The notes beneath the pieces were generated by a model. That model was not told where the DNA came from and made no database searches. It was given only the letters and a program-made list of their open reading frames with translations. Positions 50,607-58,954 of a stretch of 64,000 nt of DNA are shown here, one piece after another. Made by a program: the position numbers and the translations under genes. Source of the DNA: JAKAKT01 sp041305385 (GTDB lineage Archaea; Micrarchaeota; Micrarchaeia; Burarchaeales; JAKAKT01); contig JBFYLO010000046.1 of assembly GCA_041305385.1 (NCBI GenBank), forward strand, positions 22,886 through 86,885. The letters are read 5' to 3'. Within the stretch, counting starts at the first letter, position 1; each line of letters begins with the position of its first letter.

Positions 50607-51008
50607 ATGAGAAAACGAATTCCTTCCCCTCCCCCCGCCCTCCTTGCCTGCGGGATACTTTACGACAATGGCCGGGCGCTCTTCCTATGCCGAAAAAACG
50701 TGCTGGGCATTGAAACCGTCGAATTGCCCTGCGTGCTTTTGGGGAAAGGCGAGAACCCGGTTGCATCGCTCGCGATTGAATTCAGGCGGCAGACCGGAAT
50801 CGACGGGGAGATTCACGAAGTGCTGTTCGAGAGGAGATTCAACGCCGGGTCCAAAAAAAGAAGAACGTGGATTCCCGCGCTGGCATTCGAAGTGACGGCT
50901 AAGGACACGAGAGCAAAGCCCTCCCCGGAGTTCTCAGGCTACAAATGGATTTATGCGGAGGACCTGGGGAAGCACAGGGTTGCGAGAATCGCAAGCTGGC
51001 TGCTCTAA
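50607..51008 (+). CDS. Nudix-fold protein with degenerate Nudix box
   Basis: 133 residues, one Nudix-like domain: ACGILYDNGRALFLCRKN strands, then GKGENPVASLAIEFRRQTGIDG at the helix where the Nudix box should read GxxxxxExxxxxxxREUxEExGU. Here REVREE-type residues have become IEFRRQ, so two of the metal-binding Glu are gone. Probably not a normal pyrophosphohydrolase; may bind nucleotides or be a regulator. Divergent from pyrG. Confidence 0.6.
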   Translation: MRKRIPSPPPALLACGILYDNGRALFLCRKNVLGIETVELPCVLLGKGENPVASLAIEFRRQTGIDGEIHEVLFERRFNAGSKKRRTWIPALAFEVTAKDTRAKPSPEFSGYKWIYAEDLGKHRVARIASWLL

Positions 51009-51044
51009 TTTATGTCTTGCGGTCCATATCTATCCAGTGGCATT

Positions 51045-51770
51045 ATGGACAAGCCAAAAAACCTTTTGCGGGAAACGTCCTCCGGAATTATTTTAATGGT
51101 AGGGCTACTTCTTGTGATCCTGCTTCTCCTTAAGGGGTATCCTCTTCTATGCATCGCGTTTGTTCTTCCGATATTCGGCTTAGTTGCATTCTATGATTAT
51201 CATAGGCTTGATAAGAGGAACGTGGCCCTCGGTGACCTATCCGAACTGCTTACCAAGAAAAAGATTCCATACGAGTTCAAGCGCTTTCGTTACTACTCGA
51301 GCGAAGCCATCTCAGGGAAACACAATGGCATCGAATACGTTGTTGCAACAACCAGCATTCGTGCGGCTCTTACGAAACATTACGGTCTTTTCTCACTAAA
51401 AGCTCTCCCATCTTCGTTCCATGGTTTCAGCTCTGGCATTCATCGGTGGGTCTACCTTTTCGAGTGTTATACTGACCTAAACACGCCGCTGAAAGCCGAG
51501 ATTGCAAGGCCGCCAGGATTTGGGCTCGGGTCTCTTACTGGCCATCAAAAGCATTTTGATTTTGACGTGAGAAGCGAGAATACCGGCGCTGCAAAGGAGT
51601 TTATTGAAAGAAACCAGCTCTCACTCAACGAGCTTATCGACGATATCGATTCCATTGTGTTCATCCACAAAGGCTTTTTCTTTTATAGTCGCAAGTACTT
51701 GAACGCAGAGCAGCTTTTCAGGAAGCTCGAGCTGATGTTCGAAATCTCTAGGAAAGAAGGCTCTGGCTAG
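51045..51770 (+). CDS. membrane-anchored protein of unknown function
   Basis: 241 residues from ATG 51045. Two adjacent membrane helices (about 12-50), a basic segment YDYHRLDKRN, then a beta-rich middle and helical end. The C-terminal part resembles the protein at 7259-7864 (see that entry). AT-rich codons. The gene starts 36 nt after the Nudix-like gene and could be cotranscribed with it. Function unknown. Confidence 0.55.
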   Translation: MDKPKNLLRETSSGIILMVGLLLVILLLLKGYPLLCIAFVLPIFGLVAFYDYHRLDKRNVALGDLSELLTKKKIPYEFKRFRYYSSEAISGKHNGIEYVVATTSIRAALTKHYGLFSLKALPSSFHGFSSGIHRWVYLFECYTDLNTPLKAEIARPPGFGLGSLTGHQKHFDFDVRSENTGAAKEFIERNQLSLNELIDDIDSIVFIHKGFFFYSRKYLNAEQLFRKLELMFEISRKEGSG

Positions 51771-51789
51771 AAATTCTTCCCTCGAGAGA

Positions 51790-51801
51790 GTATTATTTAT
51801 A
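51790..51801 (+). promoter_or_regulatory. TATA box of the NIF3/TadA/TadC operon
   Basis: TTATTTATATAC, about 40 nt before ATG 51836, with GGTGG as ribosome site directly before the ATG. Confidence 0.45.
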
Positions 51802-51835
51802 TACACCCCCATTCCCATATCATTCAGGTGGTATC

Positions 51836-52711
51836 ATGCTCGCCAGCGAGATAATCAATTACATGGAGAAGATAGCCCCCGCCAGCCTCGCCTACCCTGA
51901 CGACCTCACAGGCTTCGTCTTCGGCGACCCGGACAAGGAGGTAAAGCGCATCGGGATTTCCTGGTCCGCGACAGAGTATGTCCTGGAGCAGGCAGGCCTC
52001 CTCTCAGCCAGCACTTTCGCGAAGACCAGAAGGGTGGTCAAGCAGAAGACCACGTTCAAGTTCGACAAGAAGAAGCAGGAGAGTGAGGAGGAGAGCGTCG
52101 ACATGCTCGTGCTCCACGAATACCCATTCTTCGAGGAGCTTCCCGACCTGTTCCCAGGCCTCTCCTTTTTCGAAAAGCCAGCCAACTTCAAGCGGCTCAA
52201 GGACCTCATAATGAAGGGAGTTTGCGTTTACGTCGCCCACAGCAACCTCGACGAGACTGACGGCGGCACAGCAGACCTGCTCTCCAAGACACTGGGGATA
52301 AAGGTCTCGGGCAGGATCAAGTGCGGAAGGTGGGGGAAGATTCCCGAGGCCACGATTACGAACATCATCTCCAACCTGAAGACCGCCTACGGGCTGGACG
52401 TAGTCAGGATTGTCGGCGACCCGGAGACGAACAAGAAGTTTGAAACCATAGGGTGCTATATAGGCGAAGGCCTCGCCAGCATAGACATCGTAGAGGAGTT
52501 CTATGTGAAAAAATGCCAGGCCCTCGTATCCTCCGGACTCACTGAGGACATGGCGCGCTACGCAAGCGAGCTGGGGATCGTCCTAATCGATGTCGAGCGC
52601 TCGAAGCTGGAGAGGCCCGTCATGAACATACTCACCGAGAAGATGCAGACGGACCTCAAGAACATATTCGTGAACCTGTACGAATGCGAGGACGCGATAG
52701 TCTACATGTAA
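51836..52711 (+). CDS. NIF3/DUF34-like protein with altered metal site
   Basis: 291 residues. VAHSNLDETDGGTADLLSKTLGI near 135 is the second metal motif of the NIF3 (DUF34, YbgI) family, and LHEYPFFEELPDLF near 90 stands where the HHP motif normally is, with the second His changed to Glu. In the C-terminal motif LGIVLIDVERSKLERPVM the usual GHxxTE reads ERxxLE, losing one ligand. A charged linker (FDKKKQESEEESVDM) precedes motif 1. So it is a family member with a partly rebuilt metal site. It lies 10 nt upstream of the secretion ATPase in the same direction, with a TATA-like TTATTTATATAC at 51790-51801. Confidence 0.7.
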   Translation: MLASEIINYMEKIAPASLAYPDDLTGFVFGDPDKEVKRIGISWSATEYVLEQAGLLSASTFAKTRRVVKQKTTFKFDKKKQESEEESVDMLVLHEYPFFEELPDLFPGLSFFEKPANFKRLKDLIMKGVCVYVAHSNLDETDGGTADLLSKTLGIKVSGRIKCGRWGKIPEATITNIISNLKTAYGLDVVRIVGDPETNKKFETIGCYIGEGLASIDIVEEFYVKKCQALVSSGLTEDMARYASELGIVLIDVERSKLERPVMNILTEKMQTDLKNIFVNLYECEDAIVYM

Positions 52712-52721
52712 CCGTGATGCG

Positions 52722-54332
52722 ATGGTTGATTTCGAACAGGCAATCAAAAAACACCCTCAACTCAGGCTGTATCTTGAGGAGCTGAATAAAAAGGGGATTA
52801 GGACCCCGAGGTTCTACGAAAAAGTCCCGAAGGAGCTCGGGGACGAACCAACAGTCAGCATCATCTACCCCACTCTCGAAGAGAAAGTGTTTATCCACAT
52901 CCTGAAGGACATGAAGACCAAGCGGTATTTTGTAGTGGAACCGAAGTTGAGCCGCGCCGAGACGAAGAAGTACCACGAGATACTCGACATAATCCTCGAG
53001 AACGCCCCGAGAGAGAAAGTTCCGGAGAACGATAAGGACCTCGAGAAAACGCTACTGAAGCTTTTCGATATGAGCGTAAGGAAATCCGCGCTCTCAATAA
53101 CCGAATTCGGGGCCAGAAAGGTTTTCGTTACCGACGAGGAATACGAGAAGTTCGTCTACTATGTGCGCAGGGACATCATAGGCCAGTCGCTTCTCCAGCC
53201 GATATTGAGCGACCCGTATATTGAGGATATTCACGAAGTCGGCGCGAGAAACATCAGAATCATCCACAAAGTCTTCGAGGCTATGGAGACCGACCTCACA
53301 TTCGACAGCGAACAGATTCTCAGAGATTTCCTGAGGAACCTGAGCGAAAGAATAGGCAGGCCCGTAAGCATCGCAAGGCCGATAGCCGACTCAGTCCTTC
53401 CTGACGGCTCCCGCATAAACATCATTTATGCGGAGGATGTGAGCCTCCGGGGCTCCAGCTTCACAATAAGGAAGTTTTCAACTGTTCCCACGAGCATCAT
53501 CCAGCTCATAAAGTACGGCTCCATCAACCCCGCTATAGCTGCGTACCTCTGGCTCTGCCTTGAGAACGGAATGAACGTGTTCGTCGCTGGAGAGACCGCA
53601 AGCGGGAAGACCACAATCCTGAACGCGCTCCTAGTCTTCGTTCACCCTGACGCGAAGATACTGACCGCCGAGGACACACCCGAGGTTAGGCCGCCCCACC
53701 CGCTATGGCAGCAGCTGCTCACTAGGGAGAGTGGACCCGAGGAGGGCAGGGTGGACATGTTCGTTATATTGAAGGCCGCCCTTCGGTCGAGACCCAACTA
53801 CATAATAGTCGGGGAGATTAGGGGCAAGGAGGGCCTTGTCGCCTTCCAGGCCATGCAGACCGGTCACTCCGTAATGGCCACATTTCACGCATCCAGTATC
53901 AGAAGGATGATTCAGAGGCTCGCCGGCGACCCCATAAACGTTCCTGTGACCTTCATGGATAACCTGAACGTGGCGATATTCCTTCAAGCGGTCTATGTGA
54001 AGGGCAAGTTCCTGCGTAGGTGCACCGCAGTGGAGGAGGTCGAGGGCTACAACGAGGATGCAGGAGGCGTGGTGACGAGGCAGATGTTTTCCTGGGACCC
54101 GGTGGGCGACATCCATAAGTTCGCAGGGCTTAACAACAGCTACGTACTCGAGGAGAAGATAGCCCCAAAGGCAGGGTACCTAGACCCGAGGAAGATATAT
54201 GACGAGCTCTCTGTGAGGACCCGCATAGTGGAGATAATGGTTGAGAAGAACATGACCGACTACTTCAACGTAAACGATGCTATTGTCGCGTTCTACCGTG
54301 GGGGGATAACCGCCCTGCCGTTCAGGGTGTAG
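52722..54332 (+). CDS. type IV pilus/secretion ATPase (TadA/FlaI/VirB11 family)
   Basis: 536 residues. Walker A GETASGKTTILNAL near residue 288, Asp box TAEDTPEVRPPH, Walker B YIIVGEIRGKEGL near 365, and His box GHSVMATFHA near 387. The N-terminal about 180 residues are the variable partner-binding region. It powers assembly of pili or export of pilin-like proteins across the membrane together with the TadC-like protein encoded 7 nt downstream. The pilin-like proteins at 15776-16442 are possible substrates. No prepilin peptidase is present in the window. Confidence 0.92.
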   Translation: MVDFEQAIKKHPQLRLYLEELNKKGIRTPRFYEKVPKELGDEPTVSIIYPTLEEKVFIHILKDMKTKRYFVVEPKLSRAETKKYHEILDIILENAPREKVPENDKDLEKTLLKLFDMSVRKSALSITEFGARKVFVTDEEYEKFVYYVRRDIIGQSLLQPILSDPYIEDIHEVGARNIRIIHKVFEAMETDLTFDSEQILRDFLRNLSERIGRPVSIARPIADSVLPDGSRINIIYAEDVSLRGSSFTIRKFSTVPTSIIQLIKYGSINPAIAAYLWLCLENGMNVFVAGETASGKTTILNALLVFVHPDAKILTAEDTPEVRPPHPLWQQLLTRESGPEEGRVDMFVILKAALRSRPNYIIVGEIRGKEGLVAFQAMQTGHSVMATFHASSIRRMIQRLAGDPINVPVTFMDNLNVAIFLQAVYVKGKFLRRCTAVEEVEGYNEDAGGVVTRQMFSWDPVGDIHKFAGLNNSYVLEEKIAPKAGYLDPRKIYDELSVRTRIVEIMVEKNMTDYFNVNDAIVAFYRGGITALPFRV

Positions 54333-54339
54333 TGGTTCA

Positions 54340-56025
54340 ATGGACACGGACGACTACATAGCGCTCATACAATCGATGGGAATGAGCGTATACCAGTACG
54401 TCCTAACGTTCGTCATCCCAGTAATTATAACGAGCTTCATAGTCCCGATCATTCTGATTGTCATCCTGCCTGACTTATTCGGCCCACTCGCCATCTACCT
54501 GCTTTCAATCATACCTGCCCTTGCGATCATAGTTGTCTTCCTCTACCCTCTGCTCCAAGCTGAGGGAATTAAGCACAACATAGAGGACAACATGCACTTC
54601 TTCATAACGAACTTCGGTATCCTCTCGACATCGAACTCCCCGGCTTCGGACTTGTTCAGGGTAATGTCGATGAAAGAGGAATACGGTGCCATCGCAATCT
54701 CATGCCGAGAAATCTACATGAGATTCGCCGTGTGGCACGTTACGCTGTCTGACTCCTGCAGGCTGAAGGCAAAAACTACCCCAAGCATGATGCTGGCGGA
54801 CTTCCTGGACCGGTTCGCGAACGCCCTCGATGCAGGTGAGAACCTAGAGGAGTTCCTTATTGACGAGCAGGGCTATGTGATGAACGACTACTCGATAAAC
54901 TACAAGGGCGCGCTCTATGACATAGATGTGCTCAAGGAGATTTACCTGTCAATCGTGATAACCCTCGTATTCCTGATATCCTTCGCAATCATCATCCCCT
55001 ACCTGATTGCGGTTGAGCCGTCCATGATGATGATGCTCGTGGTCTTCCTATTCGTGGCAGCGGAGGTCGGGGTCATCTACTACATAAAAAGCGTCCTCCC
55101 GAACGACAAGGTTTGGTACGGGAACTTCGCCAACCAGGAGATGAGGAACGAGCTCATGCCAGCATTCCTCCTCTCCGCGGTAGGGTGCATCGTGCTCTCG
55201 TTGCTTTCGAACTTCTTCATGAACTTCCTGCCGCTTGAAATCCTGGTCGCAATTGTCCTGACCCCCCTCATGGCCGTAGGGTACATCGCTAGGAGCATTG
55301 AGGAAAAGATAAAGCGGAGGGACCAGTTCTACGTAGAATTCGTCATCTCGCTCGGTCTGGGAGCCGCTGCAAGAGGGGGGATAGTGAAGGACTCGCTAAA
55401 GGTTCTTACTTTCCACGATTTCGGGGAGCTCACAGTGCCGATCAGGCATCTTTTCGAGAGGCTTAAGACCCTCATCAGCACCGCGCAGTCCTGGATGCTG
55501 TTCCGGGTTGAATGCGGGAGCTTCCTCATAAACAAGTTCACGGACATGTTCGTCGAGACGCTCTCGATGGGAGGAAAACCGGACACCACGAGCGAGATCA
55601 TCAGCAAGAACTTCATGACCTTGCAAATGCTCAGGAGGGAAAGGTACCACTCGACAACGAGTTTCATAGGGATAGTATATGGGGTGCAGGCAGTGGTTGC
55701 CTTCTGCCTCTATGTTTCCGCCGGGGTAGTCATATACATGAACGACATCTACTCCGAGCTGGAGGTTCCCTCGAGCGTCCTCAACTCGATAATCTCAATC
55801 CCGAGCGCATCGAGCATGCAGATTGTCAGCGTGCTCCTCATCGTAACCCTCGTTATAAACGCCCTCCTCTCGGCCATAGCCGTCAGGTTCATGGACGGCG
55901 GGCACATGCTGAACTCGATGATTCACTTCGTCATGCTCGTCTGGATTGGCTCCATAGTGGCAATAGTCTCCAGGGCCACTCTCTCAATGCTGCTTCCTTC
56001 CCCAGGCGCCGGCTTCGGAGCGTGA
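54340..56025 (+). CDS. TadC/FlaJ-like pilus assembly membrane protein
   Basis: 561 residues with two blocks of membrane helices (about 20-70 and 205-320; again near the C-terminus), each carrying a T2SS-F type cytoplasmic region: ADFLDRFANALDAGENLEEFL and EFVISLGLGAAARGGIVKDSL. This double layout is normal for archaeal FlaJ/TadC platform proteins, which pair with the ATPase gene 7 nt upstream. Convergent with the signal peptidase gene. Confidence 0.9.
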   Translation: MDTDDYIALIQSMGMSVYQYVLTFVIPVIITSFIVPIILIVILPDLFGPLAIYLLSIIPALAIIVVFLYPLLQAEGIKHNIEDNMHFFITNFGILSTSNSPASDLFRVMSMKEEYGAIAISCREIYMRFAVWHVTLSDSCRLKAKTTPSMMLADFLDRFANALDAGENLEEFLIDEQGYVMNDYSINYKGALYDIDVLKEIYLSIVITLVFLISFAIIIPYLIAVEPSMMMMLVVFLFVAAEVGVIYYIKSVLPNDKVWYGNFANQEMRNELMPAFLLSAVGCIVLSLLSNFFMNFLPLEILVAIVLTPLMAVGYIARSIEEKIKRRDQFYVEFVISLGLGAAARGGIVKDSLKVLTFHDFGELTVPIRHLFERLKTLISTAQSWMLFRVECGSFLINKFTDMFVETLSMGGKPDTTSEIISKNFMTLQMLRRERYHSTTSFIGIVYGVQAVVAFCLYVSAGVVIYMNDIYSELEVPSSVLNSIISIPSASSMQIVSVLLIVTLVINALLSAIAVRFMDGGHMLNSMIHFVMLVWIGSIVAIVSRATLSMLLPSPGAGFGA

Positions 56026-56080
56026 GCAGCGGAGCCCAGACTCTCTAGAACTAGAAATTTGAGCAGCATCAGGAATCCAT

Positions 56081-57064
56081 TTACCTTTGAATGAAGTACC
56101 TGTCGCACCCAGCCGGGTCCTCGAAATAGCCGAACAGGAAGAGCTTGAAATATCCCAGGTAAGGAATCCGTAAAATTACTTTTCCCGAGGTTCTGGACGG
56201 AGTAGCGGGCACATTGTTATACTGAAGGTCGAACCTGTCGTTGTTGTCTCCCTTCGTGATGTAGAAGACCCTGCCCCCTGCATGCACCTTGTAAACAACC
56301 CGGTGGATTATCTCCTTGGAGCCAGTGGGCGAGAATCCGTCGCCATTCATGGTTGTGTAAACTATCGTATCCCCGGAGAGCCCGTAGGGATACTCCTTTC
56401 CATCCGCAACAACGGATTTGGCGCATTGCAGCCTCACAGGAACCCCGCGGATGTTCGTCTCGCACCACCCGTGTTTGAATTCAAGCGGACCGTATTTTTC
56501 AGTGACTTTCTCCGGAGTTTCCAGATACGCCTTGCAGGGAACTGAAAAAGGGAAGTAGCCGCAATACTGGGCGAGCGAGATGTTGGTTTCGAAATTGCCC
56601 ATTCCATCAACTGAAACAGAGACTTTGGTGAAATCAAATTCATCAACATAAATTTCCGTCCCGCTGGGCTCGCCTCCCTGGAGAATCACGAGGTCCCCCC
56701 TCTCGAGGCTCGGGAGCATACTGCAGGAGACTATGGCATTTAAGGGCGAAGGAGTTCCGAGCAAAAAACTCGCTCCAAACCAAATCACGAGCGCAGCCAG
56801 AATAGCAATCCCGACCTCATACAGCTCCTTCTTTGCCCCGTGCTCAGAAACCCCCACCAGCGACTCGCCTATGAGGAGCACCAGTATCATGAGGACCGAC
56901 AGGATTGAGAAAACAGAGGATCTCGTTATGAGGAAGAGGAGGAACGAGAGTATTATGAATGCATAGATGACCTTGTTCTCAAGCAGCTTCTTCAGCAGCC
57001 TTATCTCTGGCGTGGAGGACCACTTCTTCCCATCCTGTTTCCCTTTCTCCTTAGCTTCTCCCAT
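56081..57064 (-). CDS. signal peptidase I, archaeal Ser-His type, with large insertion
   Basis: 327 residues from ATG 57064 (GGTGA at good distance; ATG 57076 is in frame). N-terminal hydrophobic block of about four helices, then the catalytic SCSMLPSLERGDLVI (Ser near 117), IIHRVVYKV (His replacing the bacterial Lys, near 240) and TKGDNNDRFD. Between Ser and His lies about 110 residues of extra exported sequence with cysteines, and a further membrane helix may occur near the end (YFKLFLFGYFED). It removes signal peptides from exported proteins. Overlaps the end of the DUF99 gene by 14 nt. Confidence 0.85.
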   Translation of the reverse strand: MGEAKEKGKQDGKKWSSTPEIRLLKKLLENKVIYAFIILSFLLFLITRSSVFSILSVLMILVLLIGESLVGVSEHGAKKELYEVGIAILAALVIWFGASFLLGTPSPLNAIVSCSMLPSLERGDLVILQGGEPSGTEIYVDEFDFTKVSVSVDGMGNFETNISLAQYCGYFPFSVPCKAYLETPEKVTEKYGPLEFKHGWCETNIRGVPVRLQCAKSVVADGKEYPYGLSGDTIVYTTMNGDGFSPTGSKEIIHRVVYKVHAGGRVFYITKGDNNDRFDLQYNNVPATPSRTSGKVILRIPYLGYFKLFLFGYFEDPAGCDRYFIQR

Positions 57065-57611
57065 GCGATTCACCATAAACTATCCCAGAAGCGATTATGT
57101 GGGCGAGCCGGACAGGCCCATTCCCAAAAATGCGGATTATATCGCGGGCACCGTTTAAATCAGTTCCGGAAAACTGGGCATGCCAGCCTTCGAGTCGCTT
57201 TGTAGTGCCAGCACTCTTGATTCTTGCCAGCTTTGCCTCCCAATTCCCCGTGTTCTTGACTGCCTTTTCAACTGCCCCAGGATTCGGTTTTTTTCTCGTG
57301 AGTGCAAGCACCGGGAGCCCGGTTCTCACACCCAGCTCATTAATGTCGACAACATTAAACCCAGCAAGCATTATCCCATTTAGCATTATTGCGTGAAGTT
57401 CGCGTTTAAACCTAGATTTTATCAGCATTTTACATAACCTCTGGGCCCCATCATCCCCATCAACAGAGACCCGCGTGCTCAGCACGCCTTCAACAATAAG
57501 GCCTTGCCCACCGCTCTCTTTCCTGCAGACTACCCCCACAACTAGTGCCGTCTTGTCACATCTCTTAAAAGGAGAATCGTCCACCCCGAGAACCCGTATC
57601 CCCTGTTTCAT
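57051..57611 (-). CDS. DUF99 (UPF0215) family protein
   Basis: 186 residues from ATG 57611. Begins KQGIRVLGVDDSPFKR, the conserved start of archaeal DUF99, with HAIMLNGIMLAGFNVVDI in the middle. The family has an endonuclease V/RNase H-like fold; activity not known. Upstream in-frame codons (to 57683) would add a lysine-rich stretch not seen in relatives. In an operon with csl4, rpoL and signal peptidase. Confidence 0.85.
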   Translation of the reverse strand: MKQGIRVLGVDDSPFKRCDKTALVVGVVCRKESGGQGLIVEGVLSTRVSVDGDDGAQRLCKMLIKSRFKRELHAIMLNGIMLAGFNVVDINELGVRTGLPVLALTRKKPNPGAVEKAVKNTGNWEAKLARIKSAGTTKRLEGWHAQFSGTDLNGARDIIRIFGNGPVRLAHIIASGIVYGESHGRS

Positions 57612-57686
57612 GGGATAGTGATGGCAGCTAGGTTTCTTCTTCTTTTCCTTAGTTTCCTGGTGGCCCTTCCCTGCTCGAACCAATCC

Positions 57687-57998
57687 CTATTTCTTCTTCT
57701 TTTCCTTGCGGCCCTTCTTCTCATCCTTTACTTTCTCCAGGGCGCTCTGGAACTCAGTAATCCGTTTCCTAATCTTCTTAACTGCCTCGGCCAGAGCCTT
57801 CTGGGGCTTCTTCTTCCCGTTGGTCCTTATCTGGAGCTTTGGCGAGCCGAGCTGCGGGTGGTTTATGTAGTATGCCGCAAATTCCACGTCCCCGTCTTCC
57901 ATCAGGGCATCGCGAAGCATGTTCGGCAAAGAGTGGTCTTCGCCCACCATAATGACCTCAAGGTAATTGTCTTCCTTCAATTCAACGCTCACTTTCAT
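57687..57998 (-). CDS. rpoL: RNA polymerase subunit L
   Basis: 103 residues. EDHSLPNMLRDALMEDGDVEFAAYYINHPQ is close to archaeal RpoL (the D-L/alpha-like subunit) though only its conserved short anchors are cited: SLPNML, AYYINHP and KLQI. A lysine-rich C-terminal extension (ends KKGRKEKKKK) is longer than usual. Part of the transcription initiation platform with subunit D. Starts 10 nt after the csl4 stop. Confidence 0.9.
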   Translation of the reverse strand: MKVSVELKEDNYLEVIMVGEDHSLPNMLRDALMEDGDVEFAAYYINHPQLGSPKLQIRTNGKKKPQKALAEAVKKIRKRITEFQSALEKVKDEKKGRKEKKKK

Positions 57999-58007
57999 AT
58001 GAACACC

Positions 58008-58553
58008 TCAGATTCTTCCGTATGGGGACCCGAGCTTCCTTCTCTCCTTGTTCTCACAGCAGTCGCAGACGAGCAGCTGCCCGTCAAGCCGAAGCGGTTC
58101 CCTGCACCTAGCGCAGAATGCCTTTATGACCCCCATTCCGCCCCTCTTGGTGCTCAGATTGACCTCGCCATTGCTTATGTCATCCACAACGGCCTTTATT
58201 ATGTCCCCTATGCGGACTTCATCCCTTATGTTGCGGGAATAGCCCATCTTGACCCGCGAGACGTGGAGAACGCAGTAGAACTGCTCAATCACCTGCCTCT
58301 CCCTCCCAATCTCCATGGGCTCGGCCTTCACGAGTGCGATGGGTTCGAATATCTCCTCAATCCTGCCGTAGATGACCATGCCGGGCTTTATCCCAACTGG
58401 CACGGTCCCCATCGCGTTTATGTTCATCCTTCGCTCCTTGTCAATGCTAAGCTCGCCATAGAGGGATGCGAAGATATCGCTGCCCTCCTGGTATGAACCG
58501 TAGCCAGATACGTACTCCTCTTCAGTTCCTAGGACCTCGCCGGGTGTTTTCAT
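58008..58553 (-). CDS. csl4: exosome RNA-binding subunit Csl4
   Basis: 181 residues from ATG 58553 (AGGATG upstream; a TTG 45 nt before is less likely). N-terminal domain KTPGEVLGTEEEYVSGYGSYQEG, central S1 domain (PGMVIYGRIEEIFEP ... RIGDIIKAVV) and C-terminal zinc ribbon (CARCREPL ... CDCCENKERR). It caps the RNA-degrading exosome and recruits DnaG. Csl4 with rpoL and DUF99 is a common archaeal operon. Confidence 0.92.
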   Translation of the reverse strand: MKTPGEVLGTEEEYVSGYGSYQEGSDIFASLYGELSIDKERRMNINAMGTVPVGIKPGMVIYGRIEEIFEPIALVKAEPMEIGRERQVIEQFYCVLHVSRVKMGYSRNIRDEVRIGDIIKAVVDDISNGEVNLSTKRGGMGVIKAFCARCREPLRLDGQLLVCDCCENKERRKLGSPYGRI

Positions 58554-58954
58554 GACATCATCCTGTCTCAGAACGAGCGCATAGGTTGTCTTATCCAATA
58601 TTTAAATAGTTAATGGATACTACCCCAACCTGTTTTATAGCAACCGAAAAGCAGCTCAACGAACCAAAAACGAACGAGCTCACGGCGGCTCCAATTTTTG
58701 CCCGGAGGCAAAAATGGACCATTTGTGGCTCGAAGCCACAAATTGGTCGGGCCGCCTCGCCGAGCCGGAAGCGCTTTCGCTTCCGGGCGAACTGGCTCGT
58801 TGTCGAGCTATAACCGCGGTTTGCTATAACGAGTGGACATGGCTTCCAGGCTATTACTGGAAAGAAGAAACCGTCCGATTTATGGGGGGGTAGTCCGCAT
58901 AGTTATGCTTATATTTTATAAGCTCCCTTATCCTTTACCTGAACCAGTGGTCCT
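58554..58954. other. 401-nt intergenic region with a structured element and divergent promoters
   Basis: No gene seen. It contains the multi-hairpin element at 58635-58829, and to the right a TATA-like TTATATTTTATAAG at about 58909-58922 in front of the DUF373 gene. The left side near 58600 (TTAAATAG) may be the csl4 promoter on the minus strand. Confidence 0.6.
58635..58829. ncRNA. structured element with outer stem and three hairpins
   Basis: TTATAGCAACCG (58635-58646) pairs with CGGTTTGCTATAA (58817-58829, one bulge); AGCTC-AACGA (58653-58662) with TCGTT-GTC-GAGCT (58797-58809); GGCGGC (58684-58689) with GCCGCC (58751-58756). Inside are CCAATTTTTGCC-CGGA-GGCAAAAATGG (58691-58717), ACCATTTGTGGCT-CGA-AGCCACAAATTGGT (58718-58747) and CCGGAAGCG-CTTT-CGCTTCCGG (58765-58786). 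Strand unknown; noncoding RNA or mobile DNA element are both possible. Confidence 0.45.

Noticed and set aside
57618..58496. 292-codon plus-strand ORF
   Set aside because: Fully antisense to rpoL and csl4, which have clear family signatures; the reading is a by-product of GC-rich codons.
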